Under the pieces are notes generated by a model, which worked only from the letters and a program-made list of their open reading frames with translations, was not told the DNA's origin and made no database searches. This document shows positions 16,360 through 24,735 of a stretch of DNA of 64,000 bases, in pieces. Source of the stretch: JANXMY01 sp964251675 (GTDB taxonomy: Bacteria; Armatimonadota; Armatimonadia; Armatimonadales; Capsulimonadaceae); assembly GCA_964251675.1 (NCBI GenBank), contig CAXUKS010000005.1:89692-153691 (forward strand), in the 5' to 3' direction. Each line of letters begins with the position of its first letter. Within the stretch, counting starts at the first letter, position 1. The position numbers and the translations under genes were made by a program.

Positions 16360-18270
16360 TTACAGACCCGTGCCCGGTGTGCCGCTCTGCAGGATCACGG
16401 GCGGAGCGGGGATGCCCGCTGCTTTTTGGGCGGCGTGCTGACGGCGCAGGTCATCTAAAAGCCCCGGCACAGCCTGCGGGGGCGTCGCGGGGACCGAGAA
16501 CGCGGCGGTAAACGTCGGCCAGAACTGCTCAATGTTATGCGAATAGTCAAAGACCATGACGCCCTGGCTGGAGGCCGTCGCGGCCTGCAGGGCGCGGGCC
16601 AGCAGCTCGGGATGGCCGTTGTAGTTGCTGAGTGCAATGCCCGCATACACAAACGTCTGGTCATTGACGGCGCGGTTGGAGAACTGCCCGGCAGCCTCCA
16701 CGCTTTCCCCGGCGGGGCGGCCCACGGCGAGGGCATCGGCGATGGGGCCGGGCGGGTAATAGCAGCCCGTCGTCAGCCAGTCCACCATCCCGGCAAAGCC
16801 GGTCTTCTGGTAGCTCGGCGTCAGGAAGCGCAGACCCGCGACAAGGTCATCTGCGCCCCAGTTGGAGCCAAGCGCAGGATAGTCGGGATACCACGACCCG
16901 GCGTACACTGCCACCTGTGCCGAGGGACGGATCGCCTTCACCGTTGCCACAGCACTTGCCAGCCAGTTGCGGATCGTCAGCGCCCGGAACACCAGCCACG
17001 AATCGTACAGCGGGCCGGGGACAATGCGCTTGGTCAGCGTGGGGAAGCCGACATTGTAAGTGTAAATATCTTCCGGCCAGCGGGCGACGGGGCGGCCCAG
17101 GAACGCCTCAAACTGCGTGCGCGTGATCGGGCTGAAATCGGCATTCGCCCCGGCGTAGCGCATCCGGTCGTCAAAAATCACCCCGTCGACACCGTACCCG
17201 CGCACGACTTCGGCGATGATGCTCAGAATACGCGCCTGCACTTCGGGGCTGTTCGGGTTCATCATCAGCGGGACCTGCTGCTCAGGCCGGGCGCTGGTGA
17301 GGACGAAATCAGGCCGGGAGATCAGCGAAAGCTGCGCTCCGACCGCGCCGTAGGACCGCAGCCACTGCCCCGCCGCGCCGCCGCCGACGAGCGCCCCGCC
17401 GCCGGAGGGGATTTGCACAGAGACCTGGCCGAGCGATGCCCCGTCCACCTGCGCCAGCACGCGGTTGTCGCTGCTGAGAAGCGAGACCACACTGCCCGGC
17501 GCGGCTTTGAGCGTGCCGCCGTCGGGAATCAGCACCATCTGCTCGGGCAGCCGGGCGATGCCCGCCCGGTCAGACAGGGCCGTCGGGGCCGCGCCGGGGG
17601 CACTCGACATCACCGACAGGGCCGGCTCATAGAGCGTAGACTGCCATTCGGGATGCGCGTAGCCCGGCCCGCGCTTGACATCCCGGTGGCCTTCGCTGAA
17701 AACGTTCATGCTGGCGACAATTTGCAGGCCGCTGGCGTGCGCTTGCGTGACCATCGCGGCCAGCGGGTCAAACTCCAGCGGCATCGTTTTGCCGTTCAGC
17801 CACGTCGTCATCTTCGGCGCATACTTGCTCGGGTAGAGCGTCTCGCCGACAATCGGCTTGACATCCATGACGATGGTGTTGAAGCCCGCTTTTTTGATCT
17901 GCGCCACCATCGCCGCAATTTTGGGGGCGGAGTTTGTGCTGTTCAGGTTCGCCGTGGCATCCACCCAGATGATCCGCGCCTGCAGCCCTTTCGCCCGCGT
18001 CATCCCCTGCGCGATCCCGGTGGCGTCATTGCCCAGGTCCAGCGGCACGGCAGGCACGCCGGGCAGAGGAGTGTAGGCGGCGGGCGACGGCGGAACCGGG
18101 ACCGTCAGCGGCGGGGCCAGCACATACGGCGGCGGCGGGGGCATAACAGGTGGCGGCATGGTAATAGGGGGCGGCGGCACAGCGACAGGGGCCTGCTGTG
18201 CGCGGGCAGTCTGACCACCGAGGGCCAATCCCAGCGCCAGCGCGGCGGCAATCCAGTTCGTACAAGTCAA
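16360..18270 (-). CDS. Secreted GHL10-like putative glycoside hydrolase
   Basis: A 636-residue protein starting at TTG (AAGGA 6 nt upstream). A signal peptide (residues 1-24) and a long Pro-rich linker precede a COG1649/GHL10-like barrel: ARIIWVDATANLNS, IKKAGFNTIVMDVKPIVGETLYPS, DPLAAMVTQAHASGLQIVASMNVFSEGH (split here by family position), and YGVDGVIFDDRMRYA. A lipoprotein or envelope glycan substrate is likely by analogy but unproven. An insert domain occupies about residues 235-300. Confidence 0.8.
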   Translation of the reverse strand: MTCTNWIAAALALGLALGGQTARAQQAPVAVPPPPITMPPPVMPPPPPYVLAPPLTVPVPPSPAAYTPLPGVPAVPLDLGNDATGIAQGMTRAKGLQARIIWVDATANLNSTNSAPKIAAMVAQIKKAGFNTIVMDVKPIVGETLYPSKYAPKMTTWLNGKTMPLEFDPLAAMVTQAHASGLQIVASMNVFSEGHRDVKRGPGYAHPEWQSTLYEPALSVMSSAPGAAPTALSDRAGIARLPEQMVLIPDGGTLKAAPGSVVSLLSSDNRVLAQVDGASLGQVSVQIPSGGGALVGGGAAGQWLRSYGAVGAQLSLISRPDFVLTSARPEQQVPLMMNPNSPEVQARILSIIAEVVRGYGVDGVIFDDRMRYAGANADFSPITRTQFEAFLGRPVARWPEDIYTYNVGFPTLTKRIVPGPLYDSWLVFRALTIRNWLASAVATVKAIRPSAQVAVYAGSWYPDYPALGSNWGADDLVAGLRFLTPSYQKTGFAGMVDWLTTGCYYPPGPIADALAVGRPAGESVEAAGQFSNRAVNDQTFVYAGIALSNYNGHPELLARALQAATASSQGVMVFDYSHNIEQFWPTFTAAFSVPATPPQAVPGLLDDLRRQHAAQKAAGIPAPPVILQSGTPGTGL

Positions 18271-18426
18271 GGCAAGTCCTTCAAGCAGGCGTGCCGCAAA
18301 AGAGCACAGCCTGCGGCATAAGCATTAGAGTAGAAGCGTTATGGCAAGTATAGCATACCCGGTCAAGGCAACGCACGAACGCAGGCGTCAGCGCAAAGAG
18401 GCCGCAGCAGCAGCGAAGCCAGGACA

Positions 18427-20190
18427 TCAATAAAGAGGTCCGTCCGGATGGTTTTTGGCCTCCCAGCTGATCAAGGAAGCGGCATCCTCGATGGCGCCTA
18501 CTCCCGCAGACACTCCTGAAGCCAATTTTTGGCCCGTCCAGGAGGCTGCATTCTCCGCAGCATCCACAGCCTGGGTGGCCTTATGCTCAGTCCAGTCTAC
18601 GGCTTTGCCGCCTGCATGCCAGGCATCGCCGGCTCTCTGCTTTGTCCAATTCCAAGCGTCGCCGAGATTGTTCTCAACTTTCCCTTCCTCTCGCCATGCC
18701 ATACCAGCGAGGGCGTCCGGTGCCGTACTGCCATAGTTCATGAGTATGTCGGGAATTGAGGTGTTTCGGGCGACCGCTTCCGCCCGTTCCTGGTTCTTCG
18801 GGTCGAACTGGGGCACCTTCTGGAACGCACTGTATCCATTTTTTTCCATGTCAGCCGCGCTCGAATTGCCGGCACGGACCTGGGCAAGCTCGTCCCACGA
18901 ACCGGCCACCGCAGCCGCCGTGTGCTCGCGGTTAGGCGCATTGTCCGGGTCGCCCCAGTGACCGTCCCCATAGGCCCGCCAGGACGGGCCTGTGCCGTCC
19001 TTGACAGTGACACCGTTATTGTTCATGTCGTCGTGCGCGGTCTTGACAGCCATGTTAGCCAAAACGCCCGTCGGGTCATACCCCGAAGCCTTCAGTGCGC
19101 CGTCCTTCTCGAAGCTGTGGCCTGCGGAGAAGCGGTCCGTCAGGTAATGATCCCCGGAGGCTTCGAGGGCCTTGGCCGTCTCCATGTCGCCTTTCTGCGC
19201 GGCGTCCAATGCCATCTTATGGAACACAGAGTACGTACCCATGTTGTTGTCGGTGCCTTGAGCGTCGGGTGCGCTGAAGTGGCTGTTGTTCTTCTTGGCA
19301 AGTTCGAGATAGCTCAGTCCCTTGTGACCCTCGGCGTCGTCTCGGCGATTGCGGGTGGCCTTCTCAAACGCGGATGCGTCGCCGGGTTTACCGGTCTTGG
19401 CTTCGTCGTCAATAAGCTGGACCAGCTTAGTCATCTCCTTGGGGTCGGCATTGTTCATTTGCTTGAAGCTCGCTTCAGGATCAAACTGACCGGTTTTTGG
19501 GTCGAATACGCCGTAGAGGTCACCCATCATCGCAGTGATCTCACCGGGCGTGACCATCATGCGGTTGGCGAGCTTGATTTTACCCTTCATCTCCTCCGGG
19601 ATCGAGTCGTCCACAGCGTGCTTGTGTTCGCCAGACTCCCAGCGGCTGACCACCGGGTTGGCGGATGCACTTAGGTTAGCCGCCTGACCACGCATCACTG
19701 CCCGGGTCGCGGTACGGGCCTCGGTCTCTGAGTGGGAATGGCGGCTGGGGACATCAAGCCCCCCCCCATTGAGAGTGCCGAGGTCTCCCGCCCCAAAATG
19801 CACGCCGCGCTGCTGGACAGCATGCGCGACCTCATGGGCGAGCAGGTGCTGGCCCCAGGGGGAACCGGGATCATAATTACCTTGGGCGAAGAAGATGTTT
19901 TGACCGACCGTGAGGGCTTCGGCATCGAAATGCCGACTGAGGCGGTCCGCCTGCGCGTCGGAGAAGACGCGAATGTTTTCGAGGCTGTGCCCGAAGCCCG
20001 GCTCCAGGAGTGATCGTGTCGCAGGGGTGAGGTTCGACCCACCCGAGCGCATCTCAGCCTGGCTGTTCTCAATCTGGCTGTGATTGGCTTTGAGGGAAAC
20101 CAGCGGCCAGTTTTTGGTCCCTGACCGCTCGGCTTTCGCGTGTTCGACACGCTTAGTACGCTGGGGCAAACGGTCCTGATAGGTCGGCAT
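18427..20190 (-). CDS. DUF4157 (eCIS core) protein with a PLC-like His/Asp-rich region
   Basis: A 587-residue cytoplasmic-type protein. Residues 52-130 are a DUF4157 domain with HEVAHAVQQ (His119, Glu120, His123), found in proteins linked to extracellular contractile injection systems. Residues 185-430 carry a spaced metal-ligand-like set: GEHKHAVDD, NNSHFSAPD, GDHYLTDRFSAGHSF (His348, Asp352, His358), AHDDMNNNGV and YGDGHW, recalling zinc-dependent phospholipase C-like folds. The tail (residues 500-587) has amphipathic Trp/Ala repeats (DAWNWTKQRAGDAW). A strong GGAGGAGG site precedes the ATG. No eCIS structural genes are in the window. The effector role is inference. Confidence 0.78.
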   Translation of the reverse strand: MPTYQDRLPQRTKRVEHAKAERSGTKNWPLVSLKANHSQIENSQAEMRSGGSNLTPATRSLLEPGFGHSLENIRVFSDAQADRLSRHFDAEALTVGQNIFFAQGNYDPGSPWGQHLLAHEVAHAVQQRGVHFGAGDLGTLNGGGLDVPSRHSHSETEARTATRAVMRGQAANLSASANPVVSRWESGEHKHAVDDSIPEEMKGKIKLANRMMVTPGEITAMMGDLYGVFDPKTGQFDPEASFKQMNNADPKEMTKLVQLIDDEAKTGKPGDASAFEKATRNRRDDAEGHKGLSYLELAKKNNSHFSAPDAQGTDNNMGTYSVFHKMALDAAQKGDMETAKALEASGDHYLTDRFSAGHSFEKDGALKASGYDPTGVLANMAVKTAHDDMNNNGVTVKDGTGPSWRAYGDGHWGDPDNAPNREHTAAAVAGSWDELAQVRAGNSSAADMEKNGYSAFQKVPQFDPKNQERAEAVARNTSIPDILMNYGSTAPDALAGMAWREEGKVENNLGDAWNWTKQRAGDAWHAGGKAVDWTEHKATQAVDAAENAASWTGQKLASGVSAGVGAIEDAASLISWEAKNHPDGPLY

Positions 20191-20296
20191 ACGTTCCTCC
20201 TCCCCGAGGCGGGGTAGACAACTTTAGACTGAAATGACTTGCCCGATAATGGCTACTATACCTCAGCTATGGGCCATAGCTTGCGGCGGGGGCTTT

Positions 20297-21187
20297 TCAG
20301 CGCACCAGCCCGCCGCCGCGCAGAGACTTCAGTACCACATCCTCAAAGGGAAGCGCGGTGGACGAGCGCACGTAGTCCATGCCGTAGCGGTTCGCCATCG
20401 CCTGCAAGCCGTCGCAGAAGGTTTTCAGCCCGGCGTCGTATTGGGCCAGCAGTGCAGGGGACAGGCTGACTTCGCGGGCCGCGCCGGTTTCCGAGTCCAG
20501 CAGCCGCAGGTCCCCGGTCAGGGTCGGGGCCAGCTCTTCGGCGTCCAAAACGTGCAGCAGCACCACCTGAAACCGGCGCGAGAGGAGCGCCTGAATGCCT
20601 TTGACATGGGTTTCATCAAAGAAGTCCGAGATCACCACCGCGATGCCGCCGCCTTTGGCCCGGTTCGCATACTGCGTCAGCGCCTCTCCCAGCCGCGTCC
20701 CGCCGCCCGTCGGCAGCTTCGTTTCGAGGTACTGAAAGAACGGAAAGATGCCTGGCTTGCCCCGCAGCGGCGGCAGACGCTCCCCCAGACCCTCGCCGAG
20801 CGACGCCAGCAGCACGCGGTCATACTCGGACAGCGCGACATACCCCAGCGCCGCCGCCAGCCGCCGGGCGTAGCCCGCTTTGGTGAGCGGGCTGCCGAAG
20901 TTCATGCTCTGGCTGGTGTCAATCAAGAGGTGAATACTCAGGTCTTCCTCTTCCACAAACAGCTTCAGAAACAGCTTTTCCAGCCGCCCGTAGGCTTTCC
21001 AGTCCACATAGCGCAGGTCATCGCCGAGGGCATACTCCCGGAAGTCGGCAAATTCAATCGACGACCCGCGCTTGTTCGAGCGCCGCTCGCCTTTGGTCTG
21101 CCCCGCCAGAATGCGCCGGGAGGCGAGGCTGAGGGCTTCCAGCTTTTTGAGAAACTGCGGGTCCAGCAATGTTTGTGGGTTGGGCAT
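20297..21187 (-). CDS. DUF58 domain protein
   Basis: A 296-residue protein with the DUF58 hallmarks: GERRSNKRGSSIEFADFREY, GDDLRYVDWKAYGRLEKLFLK, then a von Willebrand A-like part with LIDTSQSM (MIDAS-type DxSxS) and VVISDFFD. Such proteins usually act with MoxR ATPases in envelope or complex assembly, but no MoxR gene is in the window. No clear ribosome-binding site. A family A element lies 27 bp upstream. Confidence 0.92.
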   Translation of the reverse strand: MPNPQTLLDPQFLKKLEALSLASRRILAGQTKGERRSNKRGSSIEFADFREYALGDDLRYVDWKAYGRLEKLFLKLFVEEEDLSIHLLIDTSQSMNFGSPLTKAGYARRLAAALGYVALSEYDRVLLASLGEGLGERLPPLRGKPGIFPFFQYLETKLPTGGGTRLGEALTQYANRAKGGGIAVVISDFFDETHVKGIQALLSRRFQVVLLHVLDAEELAPTLTGDLRLLDSETGAAREVSLSPALLAQYDAGLKTFCDGLQAMANRYGMDYVRSSTALPFEDVVLKSLRGGGLVR

Positions 21188-21214
21188 GGGCTTAATGTTG
21201 GGCGGAAAGAGACG

Positions 21215-21332
21215 GACCCCCTAACCCCCAATAATGGGGGAACCGGATAATTAGGATAGGACAAGAGGGCGCAGCAAGCAGCGCCCCTACGCCAACTACT
21301 CTGGTTCCTCCATTATTGGGGGTTAGGGGGTC
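21215..21332. repeat. Interspersed palindromic element, copy 4 (family A)
   Basis: Arms 21215-21244 and 21303-21332 are 30 bp inverted repeats with one mismatch, of the CCCCCAATAATGGGGG subtype. The interior carries a GGGCGCAGCAAGCAGCGCCCC hairpin. Its last base is the first base of the complement of the downstream gene's TAG stop, so the element directly abuts that gene. Confidence 0.88.
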
Positions 21333-22450
21333 TATACCGGCAGGTACGTCTTCAAAATCACCGCATCCTCGCCGCCCGCTTCCAGCACATACTCGCCCAG
21401 CGACGCCGGAAGCAAATACGACCGGCCCCGCGCCAGCTCGTGCCCTCCCACAAGGGCCGTACCGCCATGCACGAACAGATGATGGAAGCCGTCCGCCAAC
21501 GACTGCGAGAGGGTCTGATGCGCCGTCACCGTCAGCCGGTCTAAATGAAAGTACGGCGTGCGAAACAGCCGCTCGGTCCTGCCGCCGTCCGCCTCGGCGA
21601 TCACTTCCGGCTTGCGGATATGCCGGGACAACTCGTTATGCTCCGCGTCCGGGTTGATGGTCGCCAGATAATCCGCCACATGAGTCGGGCGCAAGCTGCC
21701 GTCATCTAAAATCTTTCCCTTGTCAAAGCCCCGCATGGAGCATTTGTCGTCAGGCACATCCACCTGCACTTCGTAGACCAGGTTGCCGTCCGGGAACCGC
21801 TCCGAGTCGTCTTCCCAGGAATGATGGATTGCCCCCGGCGTCAGGTCAATCACATCGTCGGTGTGGGCTTCCACGAGGTTGACATAGGCAAACGGGTCCA
21901 GCGCCTTGATCCGCTCCTGTGCCTGAGCACGGGCGTTTTCCAGAGTGAACCGGCCATTTTTGATTTCCTGCGACAGCCGCTTCATCTCGTCATCCAGCGT
22001 GTGCAGGACGCGCTTGTAGGCTTCAAAATCCGTACCCGCTTTCAGGCCAAACGTGTACAGCCCCGGCGCAAGGTAAAACCACGCTTCGGGCTTCGGGACC
22101 CAGTGCCCCAGCGTCTCCCCTTCGGGCAGATGCACCTGAAATGAGTTCCCTTTGGCCTGCGTCAGCTTGATCAGCAGCGACAGATCGGCCCCGTGGGCGT
22201 CCAGCACTTTCTGCCCCAGCACCGCTGCCGGATCAGATTGGATCAAATCAGTCAGCGCCACCACCGCCCCGCCGAGGGGGTCAACCAGCTTCGACGCTCG
22301 CGCCAGCTCATACGACTGCCCGACCTTTTTTTCTTTCCAGTTGGCATCGTCGCTGAGGCCCTTCAAGTCAATAATATAGCGCCCGCCCCACGACGGCTGT
22401 TCAATCAGCTCGTCCTGCACCTGCCACGGCGCTTTAGTGATGTCAGTCAT
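21332..22450 (-). CDS. manA: Class I mannose-6-phosphate isomerase
   Basis: A 372-residue cupin-fold protein. Type I isomerase features are WGGRYIIDLKG near the N-terminus, FQVHLPEG followed by KPEAWFYLAPG (zinc ligands His and Glu), the central VEAHTDDVIDLTPGAIHHSWE, and a C-terminal cupin with HLFVHGGTALVGG. It interconverts mannose-6-phosphate and fructose-6-phosphate. ATG 22450 is chosen because AGGAG lies 10 nt upstream; the longer frame has no support. The start overlaps the end of the upstream Uma2 gene by 8 bp. Confidence 0.82.
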   Translation of the reverse strand: MTDITKAPWQVQDELIEQPSWGGRYIIDLKGLSDDANWKEKKVGQSYELARASKLVDPLGGAVVALTDLIQSDPAAVLGQKVLDAHGADLSLLIKLTQAKGNSFQVHLPEGETLGHWVPKPEAWFYLAPGLYTFGLKAGTDFEAYKRVLHTLDDEMKRLSQEIKNGRFTLENARAQAQERIKALDPFAYVNLVEAHTDDVIDLTPGAIHHSWEDDSERFPDGNLVYEVQVDVPDDKCSMRGFDKGKILDDGSLRPTHVADYLATINPDAEHNELSRHIRKPEVIAEADGGRTERLFRTPYFHLDRLTVTAHQTLSQSLADGFHHLFVHGGTALVGGHELARGRSYLLPASLGEYVLEAGGEDAVILKTYLPV

Positions 22451-23039
22451 GTGGTGTGTTCTCCTGGTTCCAGTGTACCCGCTCATAAACCTCTGCCAGC
22501 GGCAGCAGCACATCCAGCGATGCCAGCCGGATTTCGCCATCCAGTCCACTCACGCTTTGGTAGAGCCATTGCCCGTCATCCTGCCGCGTGAACCGCTCCA
22601 CACGCGGCGCGTCCTGCGACACCAGCACATACTCTTGCAGGCTGTCCAGCGCCTGATACAGCGTCCACTTTGCCCCCCGGTCGTAAGACTCCGTGCTGTC
22701 CGAAAGCACTTCAATAATCACCGTCGGATTGATCAAACTATTCTGGTCCAGCGGATGAAAATACTGTTCGCCGCATACCACCGTCACGTCCGGGTAAGTT
22801 TTGAGGCCAGACTGCATCACCGTCACCCGCAAGTCACTGTTGTAGACCTGGCACGGCTTCCCGCGCAGGCGGCTTCGCAGCTCCCCGGCAATGTTAGTTC
22901 CAATGGCGCTGTGTTCGGGAGTCTCTCCCGCCATTGCAAATATCTGGCCGGAGAAATACTCGCTCTTGAAGTCAGCTTCGCGCTCGGCTTCCAAATACTG
23001 CTCCGGCGTCACATACCGGGCGGCTAATGCAGATATCAT
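22443..23039 (-). CDS. Uma2 family endonuclease-fold protein
   Basis: A 198-residue protein with classic Uma2 sequence: TPEQYLEAEREADFKSEYF, EHSAIGTNIAGELRSRLRG, YPDVTVVCGE, PTVIIEVLSDSTESYDRG and KWTLYQALDSLQEYVLVSQD. AAGGGA lies 7 nt before the ATG. It overlaps the isomerase gene by 8 bp. More typical of the family than the copy at 461-1072. Confidence 0.92.
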   Translation of the reverse strand: MISALAARYVTPEQYLEAEREADFKSEYFSGQIFAMAGETPEHSAIGTNIAGELRSRLRGKPCQVYNSDLRVTVMQSGLKTYPDVTVVCGEQYFHPLDQNSLINPTVIIEVLSDSTESYDRGAKWTLYQALDSLQEYVLVSQDAPRVERFTRQDDGQWLYQSVSGLDGEIRLASLDVLLPLAEVYERVHWNQENTPHD

Positions 23040-23049
23040 TGGTTTCCCT

Positions 23050-23445
23050 TCACGGCAAATGCTCCAAAAGATATTGGCTAAGTTCGGCTTTGTAGTAGGC
23101 CAGACGCCCTTCTATACAACAGGCTATGGCCGTGCCGTCCTGCTCAATCAGTGTTTCTAATGCTACCTGCAACGACATTTCCTGCTGGTCCAATTCGCGC
23201 TCCGGGGAAATCAGGTAGCATGTTGGCCCCGCCCCTTTGCGGCGCAATAATTGTTCGACGCGCTCGGCCGTATGATTGCGGTTTTCGATGGCAGTCGCCC
23301 GTTCGGGAATTACGTCAAGACTGTGATAAAGCACACTGAGGATTTTTTGCCTGCGGCTCGGACTCGCCAAAAGCTGCAAATACCGGTCCCGTTTATCCGG
23401 CATGATAAAAGCGCGGACAAAGGCTTCTTCTTGAGCGGTGTTCAT
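23050..23445 (-). CDS. Hypothetical protein
   Basis: A 131-residue soluble, alpha-helical protein. It starts MNTAQEEAFVRAFIMPDKRDRY and has a central RNHTAERVEQLLRRKGAG segment and a C-terminal CCIEGRLAYYKAE segment. Similar sequences occur as stand-alone genes near toxin-antitoxin-like loci, but I recognise no named family. It follows a PIN remnant by 1 bp and precedes the Uma2 gene on the same strand. Confidence 0.65.
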   Translation of the reverse strand: MNTAQEEAFVRAFIMPDKRDRYLQLLASPSRRQKILSVLYHSLDVIPERATAIENRNHTAERVEQLLRRKGAGPTCYLISPERELDQQEMSLQVALETLIEQDGTAIACCIEGRLAYYKAELSQYLLEHLP

Positions 23446-23446
23446 A

Positions 23447-23680
23447 TTATGGGTGCGCGTTCGGGTTATCCACCGTCAGTCCCTCGGCAGGCGCGGCGGT
23501 GTTAAGGTCATTGTCCGCTGAGACAAACAGGAGCGGCGCAACACGGAGCGGCGCAAGTGTGCCCGACAATTCGAGCGCGGCAGCAAGCTGAATAGCGTCA
23601 TAACCACGCAGACGGTAAAGATGGGTCAGCCCGTGCGTCAGGCCGGTATCCCTCTCGGTAGCGATCCGGGATGCGGGCAA
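23447..23680 (-). pseudogene. PIN-domain (VapC) toxin remnant
   Basis: The frame encodes only the C-terminal part of a PIN domain: YRLRGYDAIQLAAALEL and LLFVSADNDLNTAAPAEGL. The N-terminal half with the first acidic catalytic residues is missing, and the frame opens inside the overlapping antitoxin gene. This is best read as a toxin gene that lost its front half by deletion. Confidence 0.7.
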
Positions 23681-23840
23681 TCACGCCCTTTGCCAGCAAG
23701 TATTCTAAAGTCGCTCGCTCTGCCTCCGGTGTTGTTTGCACAGGGGAGGGCACATCTTCCAGCAATTCCCGAAGCTGTGCCTGCTCTTCATCTGTCAGCG
23801 TTTTGATTTGCCGTGCCATCTGCTCCACCGTAGTTGCCAT
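23598..23840 (-). CDS. VapB-like antitoxin, 3' end altered
   Basis: An 80-residue protein opening MATTVEQMARQIKTLTDEEQ and LLAKGVIARIP, the layout of small antitoxins encoded before PIN toxins. The last 20 residues (from about RYREGYRP) are read from DNA that in another frame encodes PIN sequence, so the native C-terminus was replaced after a deletion. A TATAAT element lies at 23867-23872 on the same strand with a GAGGGGG site before the ATG. Confidence 0.6.
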   Translation of the reverse strand: MATTVEQMARQIKTLTDEEQAQLRELLEDVPSPVQTTPEAERATLEYLLAKGVIARIPDRYREGYRPDARADPSLPSAWL

Positions 23841-23866
23841 GCTTGCCCCCTCACGTATTTGCTCCT

Positions 23867-23872
23867 ATTATA
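23867..23872 (-). promoter_or_regulatory. -10 element (TATAAT) for the antitoxin gene
   Basis: A perfect TATAAT on the minus strand, 26 nt upstream of the ATG, leaving a short leader with a ribosome-binding site. No good -35 is seen. Confidence 0.5.
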
Positions 23873-23929
23873 CACGATGTCGCCCGGCCTGCGCCCGTTC
23901 TTTTCGGACAAGGCAAGCCGGATGAGGCC

Positions 23930-24060
23930 CCCTCGCCCCCAGTAATGGGGGAACCGGATAAGCACAATAAAGAAGGGCAGGGACAAGCCCTGCCCCTACG
24001 AGTCTTTTCCGACTCCCCCTGCTTAAGGGCCTAATTCTTAGGAAAGGAGGCGGGGGGGGC
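23930..24060. repeat. Interspersed palindromic element, copy 5 (family A)
   Basis: The left end reads GGCCCCCTCGCCCCCAGTAATGGGGGAACC; the core GGGCAGGGACAAGCCCTGCCCC is followed by TACGAG; the right end is disrupted by an extra palindrome containing TTAAGGGCCTAATTCTTAGG. It ends 6 bp from the stop of the next minus-strand gene. Confidence 0.8.
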
Positions 24061-24066
24061 GAACGC

Positions 24067-24615
24067 CTAGCTCCCTCTCGCAGACTTGGAAGGCACAGGC
24101 TTCGACGGCACAGGTTTCGTGGGAGCCACAGGCGGCGCTCCCATTGTCCAGCCGTGGGGCGGCGGGGCGGGCTTGCCCATCAAAACCTGTGGCGGGGGCG
24201 GGGCCGCGTGCGGCTTTGCGGGGGCGCCTGCCTTGTGCGCGTGAGGCGGGGCGGCGGTTTTCGGCGCGGCCTGCGTGACAGCGTGCGCGGTTTCGCCGCG
24301 CCACAGACCTGTCACACACGCCAGGGCCAGCGCGGCGGCCCAGGACAGTTTTTTGGCCGCTTTCAGCCGAAATGCCCGCAGGCCCACCGGGCAGTCGCGG
24401 GTCAGCACCGTGCCGTCGGCGCGGGAATAGAACCGCACACACAAATGGCCCTCGTGTTTCAAGATCACCGCCTCGGCCTGAGCGCGGGTCATCTCAGAGA
24501 GGTTATAGACATTCTGGCGGCACGAGCCGCAGTGGCGCACCTGGGCATCGCCGGGCATCGCGTCCCAATCGGCAGGGCAGGGTTTAGCAATCTGAATCGT
24601 TTCCAGCGGGATCAT
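24067..24615 (-). CDS. CxxC protein with one membrane helix and Pro-rich tail
   Basis: A 182-residue protein. The N-terminal 80 residues carry PCPADWDAMPGDAQVRHCGSC and a conserved VYNLSEMTRAQAEAVI plus LCVRFYSRADGTVLTRDCP, a recurrent uncharacterised module with Cys pairs that may bind a metal. One hydrophobic helix (about residues 90-105) follows, then a Pro/Ala/Lys-rich tail. ATG 24615 fits the AGGAG site (7 nt); the ATG two codons earlier is too close to it. Function unknown. Confidence 0.75.
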   Translation of the reverse strand: MIPLETIQIAKPCPADWDAMPGDAQVRHCGSCRQNVYNLSEMTRAQAEAVILKHEGHLCVRFYSRADGTVLTRDCPVGLRAFRLKAAKKLSWAAALALACVTGLWRGETAHAVTQAAPKTAAPPHAHKAGAPAKPHAAPPPPQVLMGKPAPPPHGWTMGAPPVAPTKPVPSKPVPSKSARGS

Positions 24616-24680
24616 GGGCATTCTCCTGTGTTGGCGTATGACGGCTTAGACACCGGGGCTGGAGCAAGGCTTCAATTAGG

Positions 24681-24713
24681 ATAAGCGGAGGGGTTGAAAA
24701 CCCCTCCGCTTAT
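24681..24713. repeat. Perfect 15-bp-stem palindrome upstream of glnE
   Basis: ATAAGCGGAGGGGTT and AACCCCTCCGCTTAT are separated only by GAA. The palindrome ends 10 bp before the glnE -10 element and so covers the -35 region. With no T tract it looks more like an operator or palindromic repeat than a terminator. Confidence 0.8.
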
Positions 24714-24723
24714 CTGCAACGGG

Positions 24724-24729
24724 TACACT
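24724..24729 (+). promoter_or_regulatory. -10 element (TACACT) for leaderless glnE
   Basis: GGGTACACT ends 6 nt before ATG 24736, without a ribosome-binding site. Confidence 0.5.
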
Positions 24730-24735
24730 CTGCCT

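Noticed and set aside
16537..18321. 594-codon plus-strand reading frame
   Set aside because: Antisense shadow of the GHL10-like gene, Arg/Gly/His-rich and without any family motif.
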